Of a stretch of 64,000 nucleotides of DNA, positions 33,252-44,888 are shown in pieces. How positions within the stretch are numbered: position 1 is the stretch's first letter; every line of letters begins with the position of its first letter. Source of the stretch: Mesostigma viride (taxonomy: Eukaryota; Streptophyta; Mesostigmatophyceae; Mesostigmatales; Mesostigmataceae); contig RPFO01002078.1 in NCBI GenBank assembly GCA_009746045.1, positions 327,501 to 391,500 of the forward strand, in the 5' to 3' direction. The notes beneath the pieces are model-generated. The model had not been told where the DNA came from. It was given only the letters and a program-made list of their open reading frames with translations, and made no database searches. The translations under genes were made by a program, and so were the position numbers.

Positions 33252-34988
33252 CCCGTGTTTTTTTACAACGCGATACATCGCGTTGTAGGGTTAGAACGCG
33301 ATGTATCGCGTTGTAATCTGACACGTGGCAAACCTATTAAACATGCGATTTTTGGTCTGAAACTTTCAAGATAGGTCAGAAACATCTCATAGAATTCAAG
33401 AAAAAATCCTGGTATTTTTGGTATTTTTTTTGTGACAGCTGCAAACAAATATGTACCACTGAAATCAGGCATTTTCGCGGGACGAAGGTGAAGACGACGG
33501 CGATGGCGGCAGGTAGATCTCGCCAGTTTTCGCGCGAATTTCAGTGGCTGTTGGGTGGCACGACCATGATGATGCGTTCAAAGGTTGATAATTAGGTTTC
33601 TACGAGTTTGTTGAGGTACTGGGGCAAAGGAAACGTAGTTTTTTCCAGTTTCTCACCCAACTTTCATGCGGAAACCCTGGAAACCGGCATACATATTATT
33701 ACGTCAAGACTCGGGTCTGCTGCGGCACCATGCTTGGTATTTCCATGGTGTTTCGACTTCTTAACACATGTTTATTCATTCCGAACGTCCGGACTCTCGG
33801 CTAAACCGAGAATTGTGCAGACTTTTATTGGGTAGCGCCGGGCATGATGGTGCCTGCAAATAGCGTAAGGCGTGACCGTGGCTATTGCTACGGTATGCTG
33901 TATTTTCCTGGAAATGGCCTCTGCCACCGGCTCAATAGTGCTTGCAGGCGTAAGTATATCGTGTTTCTACCTAGTTTCTGCCAGTTTTCCACTTATTTCT
34001 ACCGACCTCTGCCCAGCCTCTCTAAGACCGCCATCCTACTCGACGTTGCTTGCATGTCAGCCATAGCAGGTTGCAGTTGTGCAGTATTTAGGTGCTGTAT
34101 ACGTCGTCAAGCCGTGCATATATCGTGAGGATTGGATGTTGATGGTTTATACTGCGTTGATTGTGCAAGAAGACCAGCTAGGTGCCCATAATCATGGTGT
34201 ATAATCATGTGTTGTTAGCATCTTGCCACCATTTGCTAGCATGCATTCCAGCGTCATCTTTGCCTGCATGTAAGCTCATGGATCACTCAACCTATCCAAG
34301 CCTTGCATTTCACGTGCCTCTTTCTTTCAGTATTGCACGCGTTATGGAATGAAAACCCAGCACCTCCGTTCCCACGAGGCATGTGCTCAACACGTTGTGA
34401 GAGTGGATGATGCTTTGGCTATGGCTGCCTGATTCAGTCATATTAGGTCATCCAGTCATGATGTTTGATGCATGTTTGATGCTGTATAACTTATACAACA
34501 CCTATTTTCAACGTTTTGACCCTCCAAGCTCACTATGGCCCCGTTTATGGGGCTCATGTCGTTGCGTCATGTTGTGAAGGGCTCTCATTTTTCCCACTGC
34601 GTTGTACTGCGTTGTAATTGTGATGCTAATGAAAAATAGCTCCAGTGGCCCAATGGGCCTGAGTTTTGTTTCACAGAGCCTGCATATGTTGCCCATAGCT
34701 CGTGCAAGAAGCCAGATTTTTTTCATGAACCATTTGTGAATAAGCACATGACTTGTGACCTAGGGTCAAGAAATCGCGGTCATGGTCAGACCCCCCTGTA
34801 TTCAAACCAGTGTATCTCTCTAATGAATAAGCATTTTGTAGGTCTGAGTAGCTCAAAAAATCCTTTGATTTATGGGCTTTCAGGAAAGTATATACATGAC
34901 CATGAAAAAAAATTTTCCTTAGGTGCTATACGCGTTCTAAAAAAAGCTTACAACGCTATATATCGCGTTCTAATTAAAAAAACACGGG
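33252..34988. mobile_element. TTAA-flanked inverted-repeat transposon, piggyBac-like, family 1
   Basis: Ends read CCCGTGTTTTTTT and AAAAAAACACGGG, directly bordered by TTAA on both sides (33248-33251, 34989-34992). A TTAA target and CCC termini are hallmarks of piggyBac-type elements. Subterminal palindromes with core CGATNNATCG lie at 33265-33286 and 33295-33312, with a degenerate one at 34952-34969. The interior is 1.7 kb of AT-richer sequence with no recognisable transposase. A possible terminal exon near 34330-34431, after a TTTCTTTCAG acceptor, encodes a Cys/His pattern (CTRYGMKTQHLRSHEAC). It is non-autonomous or decayed. Confidence 0.68.
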
Positions 34989-34996
34989 TTAACTAA

Positions 34997-35420
34997 TTAA
35001 TTAAAATCATAGCTCTGTGGGGAGCATATGTATAACACATAGCCCTGAGAAAGGGGCATCTATATGGGTTTGTAATACAATCAGGGCGACAACCTGCAGG
35101 TGTAGGATGTACAACTATCACCGCGGCTCTAGGTGCACAAGGTGCACCGGCCTGCACCGCCATGATGGTTCATGCCTCCTAAACAAGCACAAGCACACAA
35201 GGCGGCTTGAGGAGAGGGCCTAGAAGGCCTGCATGACATATGGGGTGGGAGGTATTAAAAATTAAATTAAATTATAACAAGCCTCCGTTGGGAGATCATG
35301 TAGCACATATTCCTTGATGGATGGGTGGGGTGTAAAATTAAATTAAATTAAATTATAACATGCCTCCGTGGGGAGGTCATGTAGCACATATTTCATGATG
35401 GATGGGGTGGAGGAAGCCGC
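34997..35420 (-). repeat. Cluster of LINE 3'-terminal modules with AAATT tails
   Basis: The first 240 bp resemble the recurrent module seen at 37010-37205, 47032-47868 and 59355-59786 (CCTGAGAAAGGGGCAT, then CTCTAGGTGCACAAGG). Two short tandem copies follow at about 35255-35326 and 35331-35406, each an AAATT tract plus GCCTCCGTTGGGAGATCATG and TAGCACATATT. These appear to be truncated 3' ends inserted side by side. Confidence 0.65.
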
Positions 35421-35463
35421 GTGATCGAACTATCCTAACTCTATCTAGAAAAGCCTAACTACA

Positions 35464-35985
35464 CTACTCATCAAAACGCCTCCTCCGCTTGGGGGGAGGT
35501 GGCTTGCCCACAGGGTCGGGCGTGTGTGCCTTGACAATCTTCTTCCACCGCTCCTTGTCCTGCATGGCAGTCCAAAGACGGGAGAGAGAGTGGATGCGGT
35601 ACTCAAACTGGGCTGGGACCACTAGGTCGTCCAGCAACATCTGGGTATAGGTCATGGCATGTTTCCCTACCTTTTTAGGAATGTTCTTGGGGCCAGGCCA
35701 GGTCAAAATGTGCCGCCCCGGTTGGCCGAGCCGCTGGGGACCGGCCAGACCAAGGGCGGTGTCGACCTGGCTGGTGCGAGCAAGATGTCCTACAAATGCT
35801 ATCCTACGCTGTCTAATCTCGTCCGAAATACGCGGCATACCGTGATACAAAGACTCTAAGGACCTACGCTGAGAAAACCCGACATTCAGGACCTGTCGGA
35901 GCATCCGGGTTACCGTGCCGTCTAGCTTGGCTGCCAGTGTTGCCGTGAGTGTCCATGCCTCGGCGCCATACGTGAGCACCGTGGG
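35464..35985 (-). pseudogene. LINE family A, C-terminal fragment of reverse transcriptase ORF
   Basis: An open frame of about 170 codons carries the conserved C-terminal block of many non-LTR retrotransposon polyproteins: LTYGAEAWTLTATLAAKLDG, TRMLRQVLNV, IRQRRIAFVGHLAR, and LWTAMQDKERWKKIVKAH. The end is Pro/Lys/Arg-rich (GKPPPPKRRRRFDE). It lacks the RT catalytic region and is 5'-truncated at about 35985. A close relative occupies 51490-52143. Confidence 0.82.
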
Positions 35986-35987
35986 GT

Positions 35988-36530
35988 GTAAGGAGCCGCG
36001 TAATCGAACTAACCTAACTCTAATCTAGCTACTCTAAAGTCCTAACTACCCTACTCATCAAAACGCCTCCTCCGCTTGGGGGGAGGTGGTTTGCCCGCAG
36101 GGTCGGGCGTGTGAGCCTTGACAATCCGCGTGGAAGGTATGTGGCTAGGCTATAGGCGGTGTCGGATGGTATGGGTGACAAGAGGGAGCTCGCAGTAGAG
36201 CGAGCTCGGCCCGGGCCGGTGTGGCGCTCTGGGTAGCGGACATGTTGTCTCCTTGATGTTGACGGAGCGCACGATATTCGAGTGACTGTGCCGTCAAGCT
36301 GCTTGCTCAGCGCCTGGTCCATGGTCCATGCCTCACAACCGTCAAGGAGGATGCCGAGGACAAGGGCCTTGAACAGAATGCCCTTGCGCCGGCCATGCCT
36401 TTGGCGTGAAGGAGACTGGCGGGGTCTCTGCCCTTCTCCTGTTGTGCACACACAGGGATTAAAAGCACTTCGGTGCTCCGTGACTCCCCAACGGGAGCAC
36501 GTGTTTAATTATAATTAATCAATTAATTGC
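35988..36530 (-). pseudogene. Second, rearranged LINE family A 3' copy
   Basis: Starting at 35988 the 3' end of family A repeats (AAGGAGCCGCGTAATCGAAC, then CCGCTTGGGGGGAGG) with a short CAAAACGCCTCCTCC frame end. The interior is deleted. A GCEAWTMDQALSKQLDGTVT segment near 36290-36350 corresponds to the GAEAWTLT region of the neighbour. The right part carries a different 3' end, CTCCGTGACTCCCCAACGGG plus a TAATTAATT tail, as also seen near 56815-56870. Confidence 0.65.
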
Positions 36531-37009
36531 GCCGGCCGCTCACTCAGGTAGCAACATGTCCCGAACTAACCTGTACGTCGAGGCGGCGGAGGCCGGGCCG
36601 CCCAGGCGTGGCCAATGCGGGTGTTGGTGCATGTCGTCGGCCGCGTGGAGGGGAGCCAGCTGCCAAGGAGCTTGAAGCGAGTCGCCGGGGGGGGCGGGGC
36701 TGCCGTCTAGCATGCAAGAGGAGGCATGCCCGTGGGGTTGTCCTATAGGGGAAGCCGATGGCTGATGACCTCCGTTTTCTAATTGCTGATCATAAGCCCC
36801 ACCGCCCGCGCTTCCAATGACAAGCTATCTGGCCAGAGTTGGGCGGACTCCGGGGTCTCCACGAGCGTCGTGTCATCAGCATAGATCAGATCGAGCTCAG
36901 TCGGTAGGGTGGGTCAACCCCGCGCCGTACAGCTGCATACCATTAATTAATTCATTAATGAACAATAATCTTCTGGCGTACACCCCATGCCCGGCCTTTG
37001 AGCTCTGAT
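36531..37009 (-). pseudogene. LINE reverse transcriptase fragment with YADD motif
   Basis: On the minus strand the segment near 36860-36900 reads DLIYADDTTLVETPESAQLW, the RT catalytic box (YADD), followed by a Leu/Glu-rich stretch and GLMISN. The parallel region of the 51490-56110 element reads DLIYSDDTTLI. No long open frame survives, so it is an eroded fragment of a related element. Confidence 0.65.
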
Positions 37010-37206
37010 ATATCATGGTGGTGCAGGTGCATGCACCTTGTGCAGGTCCAGAGTAGGTGGCGGTTTGAATCCCCCCACCTGCAGGTTGTAGCTCAGAATG
37101 TATTACAAACCATACATATCAAGGAGACAACCAGCGCAGGTATACATATGCCCCCTCTCAAGGCTATGTGTTGCATGCACTCCCAACGTCCGGAGTTATG
37201 TTCTTA
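37010..37206 (+). repeat. Recurrent LINE 3'-terminal module ending in the TGAA array
   Basis: Wording such as CATGGTGGTGCAGGTGC, GTAGCTCAGAATGTATTA and CATATGCCCCCTCTCAAGG, ending CTCCCAACGTCCGGAGTTAT, aligns with the modules at 47032-47868. It runs straight into the TGAA microsatellite, as expected for a simple-repeat tail of a retrotransposon. Confidence 0.65.
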
Positions 37207-37356
37207 ATGAATGAATGAATGAATGAATGAATGAATGAATGAATGAATGAATGAATGAATGAATGAATGAATGAATGAATGAATGAATGAATGAATGAAT
37301 GAATGAATGAATGAATGAATGAATGAATGAATGAATGAATGAATGAATGAATGAAT
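37207..37356 (+). repeat. TGAA tetranucleotide microsatellite, about 37 units
   Basis: An essentially perfect TGAA array directly follows the 3' module to its left. The Phe-Ile-His-Ser frame across it is an artefact. Confidence 0.97.
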
Positions 37357-37576
37357 AGTCCTAGGACCAAGCCTCATGGGACCTTTGAACAGGCTGTTTC
37401 CTGAATTGGTCAGGCGGCATATTTTCCGGCCATAACTAGTTGGCCAACTGTTGGGCCACAGAGGGTGGCCAGTCGCTTATGGGCCCTTCCTTGAAGGCAA
37501 GAGCTGTAGTTGTGAACCAGGCATGCATGACTTATACTGGTCATGCCTCCATTATAGGTGCCGATTCCCCCCTGGA

Positions 37577-38890
37577 TCAGTGACCTTGCAGTTCATGAGC
37601 GATGCGGCGCATCTCTTTCCAGTCCTCTCTGGTAAAGGAGGTGGATGACACTACATGCGGTATGCCCACTTGTAGCCTTCCGGCATCCTCAATTAGCGAC
37701 CCACATTCATCAAATGTGAAAAACTCCTCCTCCATGCTGTACGCCTGCTTCTGCGAATACAACTCAGTTCCTCGTAACAGCATCAGTGGCCATGCAACAA
37801 GCCGTGAGGGACAGAGGCGTTTACAGAACGCAATGGATTCCTGGAAGGATGCGACAGTTTGCAGAGGCAGACCATAGATCAACGAGATCTCAAACTTTAT
37901 ATTTCGTTGGTGCATCTTCTCAGCATTCGCTGTAATCTTGTCGAGCTGATTGGCGCGCCGGATAGCTCTAGCCTCATTTGCATTCGTGGTCTGAACGCCG
38001 AATTCAAGGGTCAACTTGCAGCCCTGCGACTGAAGCTGAGAGCACGTGTCAAGGAACTCGTCATTGAGCATCTCAAAGCGACACTGCAAGGACAGCTTGC
38101 CTTGATATCCCAGAAACCGCCGCAGCGTGCCCTGATAGCTGCCCCCTGAATTAAAGGTCGGGTTAAGTACAGCCAAATCCTGTACACCATGGATGATGAA
38201 CGAAGCCACTTCACGGGCGATACGGTCTTCAGCGACCGGCTGCCTTTCGGAATAGCTGTCTTTATGCTGACAAAAAGAGCAACGAAAGGGGCATCCCCTC
38301 TGGGACTCCCACCGGATGAACTGCTGCTGCTTTGGGTTGATTACGGGGGAATCACCCAGAAAGGGGGAAGGCAGATGCGTGAGGTCCACTGAGGCTTGCA
38401 AGCCCATGTCAAACTGACCTGCATAATGCACACCGGCGATGGGAGGTTGATGGGTTCCCTGGCGCAGGGAATGGGCCAGGCGGACCATGGCTTGCTCCGC
38501 ATAGCCCCGGACAAAGATATCTGCGAAGGGATAAAAGGATTCCAACTGCCCATGTGGTGCATAGGACACCTGGGGACCACCAATCAAAAGCCTTTGCTTC
38601 CTTTCCTTGAGCAGCTTGCCCAGGGATTGCACGTAGGACTCATTCCACACGAAGGCGCCAAAGCAAACGATATCTGATCTTGTCTCGAGAATTGCGTCGG
38701 AAGCTTCTTTGCAGAACGTGTCGAAACGGCTGGGAGGCATTTCACGCACGTCCAGGCAAACATCGTGGACGCGAACATGGGGCTGGTTTCGAAGGGCGGC
38801 TGTAATGCTCGCATGTCCCAGCGCGATCAATGGGTCCTTGGCACGCCGCCAGTCGAGGGAAACAAGGCACATTGAAAAAGGTCGTATCAT
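37577..38890 (-). CDS. B12-binding-like radical SAM protein, intronless, bacterial type
   Basis: A single open frame of 437 residues. The N-terminal part (about 1-145) resembles a cobalamin-binding (Rossmann-like) domain with ALGHASITAAL, SDIVCFGAFVWNESYV and LLIGGPQVSY. The radical SAM core follows, with the CX3CX2C 4Fe-4S motif CPFRCSFC at residues 200-207. Further conserved strands are TLEFGVQT at about 294-301 and the GLP-type motif IYGLPLQT at 338-345. Such enzymes cleave S-adenosylmethionine to a radical for methyl transfer or rearrangement; the substrate cannot be told. No intron is needed, GC is visibly lower than in the JmjC and TOC34 exons, and low-complexity insertions are absent, unlike the two host genes. 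I infer horizontal transfer from a bacterium, or bacterial contamination in the assembly. No N-terminal transit peptide is obvious. The frame is intact, so it may be functional. The start is the first Met. Confidence 0.85.
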   Translation of the reverse strand: MIRPFSMCLVSLDWRRAKDPLIALGHASITAALRNQPHVRVHDVCLDVREMPPSRFDTFCKEASDAILETRSDIVCFGAFVWNESYVQSLGKLLKERKQRLLIGGPQVSYAPHGQLESFYPFADIFVRGYAEQAMVRLAHSLRQGTHQPPIAGVHYAGQFDMGLQASVDLTHLPSPFLGDSPVINPKQQQFIRWESQRGCPFRCSFCQHKDSYSERQPVAEDRIAREVASFIIHGVQDLAVLNPTFNSGGSYQGTLRRFLGYQGKLSLQCRFEMLNDEFLDTCSQLQSQGCKLTLEFGVQTTNANEARAIRRANQLDKITANAEKMHQRNIKFEISLIYGLPLQTVASFQESIAFCKRLCPSRLVAWPLMLLRGTELYSQKQAYSMEEEFFTFDECGSLIEDAGRLQVGIPHVVSSTSFTREDWKEMRRIAHELQGH

Positions 38891-39778
38891 TTGAACTAGT
38901 ACATTACGTCCAACGTTTACCCGCGTCTGAGAGCTTGGTCTGCTGGGTCATTCGTGCCGGTAGCTCTTCGGGATAGATTGCTGATACATGATTTCATAAA
39001 AGCCAAATGTACGACAGGTTGGCGTAACACGCCCAGACCCTGCACCCGACTTTGAACTCAACTGACTGACTGATGAGCGTAATCATACCAGGGATTTCCA
39101 GCAGCTACGCACCTCGCGACACGATACACAACACCAGAACCATGCAATGTCCGCCACTTCGCTGGATAAGTAGTGACCCTTGGAGCATGCTTGGAGTCGT
39201 GGGATCTCGAAGAAATAAAAAATTTTCAATGGATGCGACGTTGACTGTACAGTAGGATCGATATCGGATGCTCGCCCGCCAATGCCACAGTGACAGGACA
39301 TCCCGTGCCCACACACTGGTCCTGCGTGGGAATAATCAACGACAACTAAGAACACACTGGTCCTGCACTATCTATCTATCTACCTACATTAAAGACCATC
39401 GGGCATCCTGTACTGGAAAAGAAAAATTTTAATTGGTGGGAGGTTTAAAATGTAAGACTACTACCTCTGTAGGTAAAAATGCAACAAATTCGGTAAGACT
39501 TACTTGAAATTCGGTACACCTAATCAGAGTGTCGGACTGCCGGGCCATATCCCATATTGACCCGCGTGGGAATTTTTCCGTTTACGAACTGCGTGGTGAA
39601 CTTGTTGTTGTTTTGTGTCCCACGCCTGGTGAACTTATAACTGACTTGAACGTACTGACTGACAAATTCGGTATACAGTACACGTGTCGGGCTGTCGGCA
39701 GGAAACGCTTGCAAAGTCACAAGTTGCAGTCAAGTTGCCAATTAATTGGAGATGCCAGTCATGCCGCAACTCACAATC
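38891..39778. other. Gap between the radical SAM gene and the L1 element
   Basis: This interval contains the upstream side of the radical SAM gene. I see a 15-bp direct repeat (ACACACTGGTCCTGC at 39311-39325 and 39352-39366), a short CTAT run, and a frame at 39529-39840 with no recognised domain that runs into the L1 5' end. No promoter element can be assigned. Confidence 0.5.
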
Positions 39779-40383
39779 AAGCCCACGGCCACATCATTAA
39801 CGCAGCAGCGTCTAGATGGGCCTGGCTATGGTGGCCCTGACGGCGGACGAGATAGCACCTTACGTAGTAATCTAAACGCGAAACAAAGGGCAGATTCGGA
39901 TTCAGCACGAAAAGGTACGTCTAGCCATCTCTTTGAGGGGCGGAAAGCTAGCCGTCACTTGAAACGTGTGGGTAGAAGGAGCAGGCCTTACGAAATTCGT
40001 AAGTCCGCCCCTCGCCTCACTGTTTCTAGTGACGGCTACCCCATTATGGCATTCGGTCAGTGAGCCACGGCTCGGATTCGAAAACCCATCGGCAGGATGG
40101 ACTTGGCCTGGGCCCCTCCACCTGGGTGGGCGAGTAGTCTCCTTGGAGCGTGACCTCCTGTACCCTCGGTTACCCTTTCACAGGCGCAATGACTATGGAA
40201 TAGTTATCGCCACACAGGTGATCCGCTATCACCAAGACACCTCCATAACGACTTTTCTCAATACCTGCTGCCATTACCCAAACGTGGGTGTAATGCAGCC
40301 TTTCCAATCGCTTTGGTTCTGCTCACAGCACACTGCACAGTAGGTCTCTCTTTTAATGACTATCTCACGCCCACGCCCTGTGC

Positions 40384-41366
40384 ATGTTGTGCCGTGTCTT
40401 TCACCTTTCGCAGGTCCAATCTCACCACGCCATGGGGACCTACACGGAACCTACCCGGCCTGGTCCGCTGGAGCCCTGCAATGACATGAGTCAACTAACA
40501 CTGGTATCGTGGAATGTCAGGGGGCTGAACACATACGGGTCACACACACCAGGGCAGGGACAGCGAATACCTCGCACACGAGAATTAGCAAATGCATTAC
40601 ACAACTTGCTCGAGCGCTACGTGGGCCCCTCTCATGAAATTTGGATAGGACTGCAGGAACATAAAATCCAAGAAGCTGCCACACGCACCGCCCTTAGAGC
40701 TGCTAGAGCACTTGCACCTAGGACAGTTCACCGTTGGGCATGGGCACGCGGTACACAAGGGGGCACTGCCCTCATTCAATACCGTAAACCTCCCAACCCT
40801 ACGCTGACATGCCAGGACTGGGCTATAGCTACCGACACAGCGGAGGCTAGATGGCAGGGCCGTTGGACGCGGCAGTCCATTACATGGGCAGGAAATAAGG
40901 GATACATTATTAGTGTATATGCCCCAACCGAGCCAACGGATCAAGCCTCATTCTACCCTTCCCTTTCAAAATGGCCGCTGACCTTATCTCACAGGGGTTC
41001 GAAATTGTGTTGATGGGCGATTTCAATATAGACCTGGATGAACACCCCCCTATACGCACAGCGGCCTTCAGTAAACAGATCATGGACCTGAACTTACAGG
41101 ATGTCATCCGCTCACGAGACCACGGGCCCACTTGGCTGGCCACACGTTTAAATGTACGCACTACTCGTCGTCTTGATAAAATCTACATCACACCCGCATG
41201 GGCGGACCTAGTTTGCTACGCATCGGTCGACCGTTCTGTTAATTTTTCTGATCACTACCCACTCATCGTTACCCTTGCCCATCACACCAACTCCGCCCGG
41301 GGCCCCGGCATTCCCCGCTTAAACAAACACCTACTCGCGGACGATAAGTACTACTTGAGATCATGA
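40384..41366 (+). pseudogene. L1 apurinic-type endonuclease domain, frameshifted
   Basis: Endonuclease of the exonuclease-endonuclease-phosphatase fold that nicks the target for target-primed reverse transcription. Visible motifs in order: LVSWNVRGLN, GLQEHK, ISVYAPTEP, then after a frame change near 40960-40990 (by a CAAAATGG run) LMGDFNIDLD, RRLDKIYI and NFSDHYPLIV. The second frame ends at 41366, where the following domain continues one frame back. All expected catalytic blocks are present across the two frames. Confidence 0.88.
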
Positions 41367-43968
41367 CACGCTGGCAGTCGTGGAGAGCCAGCAAGGGTAG
41401 CTACACAGACTGCTGCAGCTGGATGCAGGAGGGCCTAGCTAACATTCTAGAATTTTCCCAACTGTATTCACAAAATATCCGCCGCCAGAAAGGACAGGAC
41501 TATCGGTACTACCAACGCATAGTGAATAAACTCCAAGCGAAGCCTACCCTGTATCAATCGGAACTAACAAAACTTCAAAGAGCTCAGACCGAACTTGACA
41601 AACTACGTTTCGAGCGTCACACATTAGCACTAGACTCAGAAAATCTGTGGTGGCACCAGGTAGGAGAAAGAATGACCAAAGAGTTCTTTGCTCTGATTCC
41701 TACCCCTAAAGCTCACTCCTCTATCACGGAAATCCAAGACGAACACGGCAGCCACCGAGACATCACCTCCATACTACAGAGTGGTCACCGTTACTACTCA
41801 GCTCTCTTTCTAAACGAACCCCATCCTGACTCATCTGCAGCCATGCAAAAAATCCTACATGCCATTCCCCGTCGCCTTACACCAGCTCAACAGCAGGAAC
41901 TCGATCAAATCCCCTCCATGGAAGAGGCCACAACAGCTATGGAACACATCAAAACCGGTAGCGCCCCCGGGGTCGACGGTCTGCCTATTGAATTCTGGAA
42001 AACGTTCTGGTCCCTTCTACACATAGATTTTACGAATGTATTCTTGAAATTTGGCGGCACGGTAAGGTGAGCGGCAGATGGGCTGAATCTGCGCTTATCT
42101 TACTGTACAAAAAAGGAGACAAGACTCTATGGAAAAACTACCGCCCAATCCGTCTCCTTACGGTAGCGTACAAAATCATCAGTAAAATAATCCAACGACG
42201 CTTATACACCGTCCTAGACTTCCTCATTGGTCCGGAGCAAGTGGGCTTTAGGGCCAATCTCCACATCAACGACAGCATTACCCTCATCATGGACATTGTG
42301 GAAAAAGCCTGGCGCGACGATATAGAGGGTTTCATATTGTTCTGGGATTTTGAAAAAGCCTTTGACCGTATGTGCTGGGAATACCTAGAACACATTCTAA
42401 CCGCACTAGGATTTGGCCCACAACTCATGACCGTCATTATGGGTATGATCAAATCCCTGGCTTGGTATTTACTAATAGACGGACACAAGTCAGCGACCGG
42501 CGCTAGCTCACGATCGCTACCACAAGGAGATTGCATGTCCCCTATTCTATTTCTCTTGGCCCACGCAGGACTCTACTGGCTACACCAGAACGATCCTCGC
42601 ATTCGGGGCTTCCCGACAGGTAACGGTAAAGGTATATTCCAAACGGCTTATGTGGATGACACAACAAATGTTTGTATCTCTCTGCCTGAAGTGCATGCTG
42701 TCATGGATAATATCACTACCTATTCTGTTGCCACACAACAACGATGCAATGTGCTCAAGTCCACGGGACTGCATATCGGCAAAACCAACACCCTACGCTA
42801 CGCCCTCCCCAACCTGGCTGTGACCTGGGTCAAGCCGGGGGATCACCACCTTTTGCACAATTGTCCCATCGGCTGCACACCCGAGGGACGCTTGGCTGAA
42901 CAACGTTCTTTCATGTATGATGAAACCAACCACGTGGGCAAGCTTGCAGGCGTTCTCCTTACCGCAGGGCGCTGGGGGGCCGTCCACCGCATGAGCCTAC
43001 GAGGGCGAACCCTGATCGTCAACCAACTGTTGTTCTCTAAGGTCTTGTATTATTGCCAAGCACACCCACCCAATGATGCCACCACACAGCTCATCCAACG
43101 CCTTGGCAGCAATTTTGTCTGGAAACAGAAAGGCTTAATCTCCCACACGGTCCACGGATGGATCAACAGAGAGATGTCCTTCATGTCATGGGTGCACGGG
43201 GGCCTCGGGCTCCACAACATACAATGGCGTCTGTGGTCGCTGTATGCTAAACAAGTGATATCCGTTTTTATGGGAGTTAACACACACCCTGGCTGCATGC
43301 TTGCACGTGAAACGCTAGCCTCTCTTTCCACCCATGCTAGTGGCACCTCGTGGCAACTGGGGGCGGGCATACTGGGCAGCACCCTTATTTCGTACAAAGG
43401 ACTCCCATGGTACTGGCAGCGCATATGGACAGGTTACAATAAGCTCAAGCCGGGTCGCCTAGTCTTTCCTACTACTCGAGAGGAGGTGGCACGGCAGCCA
43501 CTCTTTTTTAATGACTTAATCACAGACGCTACTAACAAGCCCCTCGGCACTCTCCACGGACACAACCCGTATGATGGCTTTCTGCGCGCGTCACCGCCGA
43601 TTGTCAGGGTGCTGGACCTCTACCTGGGGCACGGCGCTACGTATCGACGGCTCAGCTACGACGAGGTCAGCACTTGGGTCTCCCACATGCCCTCCCTGCA
43701 AGCGTGGCAAACTCTTATAAGTGCGATACCAGCGGCGTGGCATGCATTGATGACTGCCCCACGCAAGCCAATTATAACCGGCGACTGGGTTAGCTTCTAC
43801 GCCGACGGAGTCACGCCTGCGTGCAAGGGTTTAGTCGTGACGGTTCTGCCACTGAGGGGCTCCAACTACAACTGCTGGAAGCTATTTCTGGCCACAATGG
43901 GTGTCTGTATCAACTATCCACCTTATATGCGTACACGCCAGCTTCCCAGTGTCACCGCATACGCGTAG
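41363..43968 (+). pseudogene. L1 reverse transcriptase domain, frameshifted
   Basis: The first frame (41363-42070) carries the linker and the RT-0/1 start, with GSAPGVDGLPIEFWK. The second (from 42067) carries KNYRPIRLLTVAYKIISKII, EQVGFRANLHINDSI, LFWDFEKAFDRMCW, SLPQGDCMSPILF and the catalytic box QTAYVDDTTN (YVDD in place of YADD). Later blocks include RGRTLIVNQLLFSKVLYY, usual for the L1 thumb. The second frame has no Met near its beginning, consistent with a frameshift rather than a new start. It runs to a stop at 43968. Confidence 0.9.
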
Positions 43969-44888
43969 TCCCATGGTCTGTGCCAAGATCTTGCATGATC
44001 CAGCCGGACCCATTATCCCCGGTTGAGAGCATTACATGGCTACACGTGGGCAACACACGGCTCGATCTACTACATCTGGACCCGGTTGAATTTGGATGGG
44101 TCTTAACCAAGGGGGACATCAGAACCAGCAAATGTATCTTTGAGTACACCGCAGATTGGGGTTATGATATCTTGTTGCATACGTACCATCAGCCCCATCC
44201 GGGCCGAGCCCGCTGGGGAATACATTGGCCGGGCTACACTTGGGTTAAGATGATTACCCTGGCGGTAGACCACCCTCTCGTGGACCGCAGGGCCACTGAT
44301 GTACAACATCTTTTGATGCATAGGGCGATAGGGGTCTGCGCTACGCTCCACGAGCGTTTTGGTCATGATGCATCATGCCTGTGCACGCACCCTAGTGAAA
44401 CCATTGAGCACAGGTTTCTTTACTGTAATCTCCCTGGGGTTTGGACGTGGCTCATTAACATCTGGGCCGCATGGACGGCATCGCCACCCACTCTCCCAAT
44501 TAGCGTGCGTACCATCATTTTCGGTATTGCTGGCACACCAGGGACCGAGCTTTCAGTTTCCCAAGCAGAATGGATATGGCTACGCACTACTATGCTATAC
44601 GCGATCTGGACCATACGCAACGAGACAGTCTTTAAGGTCCGCGAGGAGTATACCCGCGGCGGCGTAGTCCGGCGCTTTATATACCTATGGAATGCGGCTA
44701 TGCGCCGCTACTGGCTGTTAGCTCAGGAACAACACAGGGTGTGGGACCCAGGGCCCAATAACGACAAGCCCAGCCCGCTCCAGCTTTTTCATGATCTACT
44801 GGGCCGTAATCAGGTATTCACCAGTATGCCTCATGGCGACATTACTCAGGTCCAATGGCTTCCCTGGTCTAATAACGCGCCTTATTAG
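43821..44888 (+). pseudogene. L1 C-terminal region with zinc-binding CX3C..H..C motif
   Basis: The third frame overlaps the RT frame by about 150 nt; the true switch is within that overlap. Near residues 185-210 it contains CLCTHPSETIEHRFLYC, the zf-RVT type motif found at the C terminus of plant and algal L1 elements, followed by VWTWLINIWAAW. The open frame ends at 44888, about 120 bp before the A tail. Confidence 0.85.
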
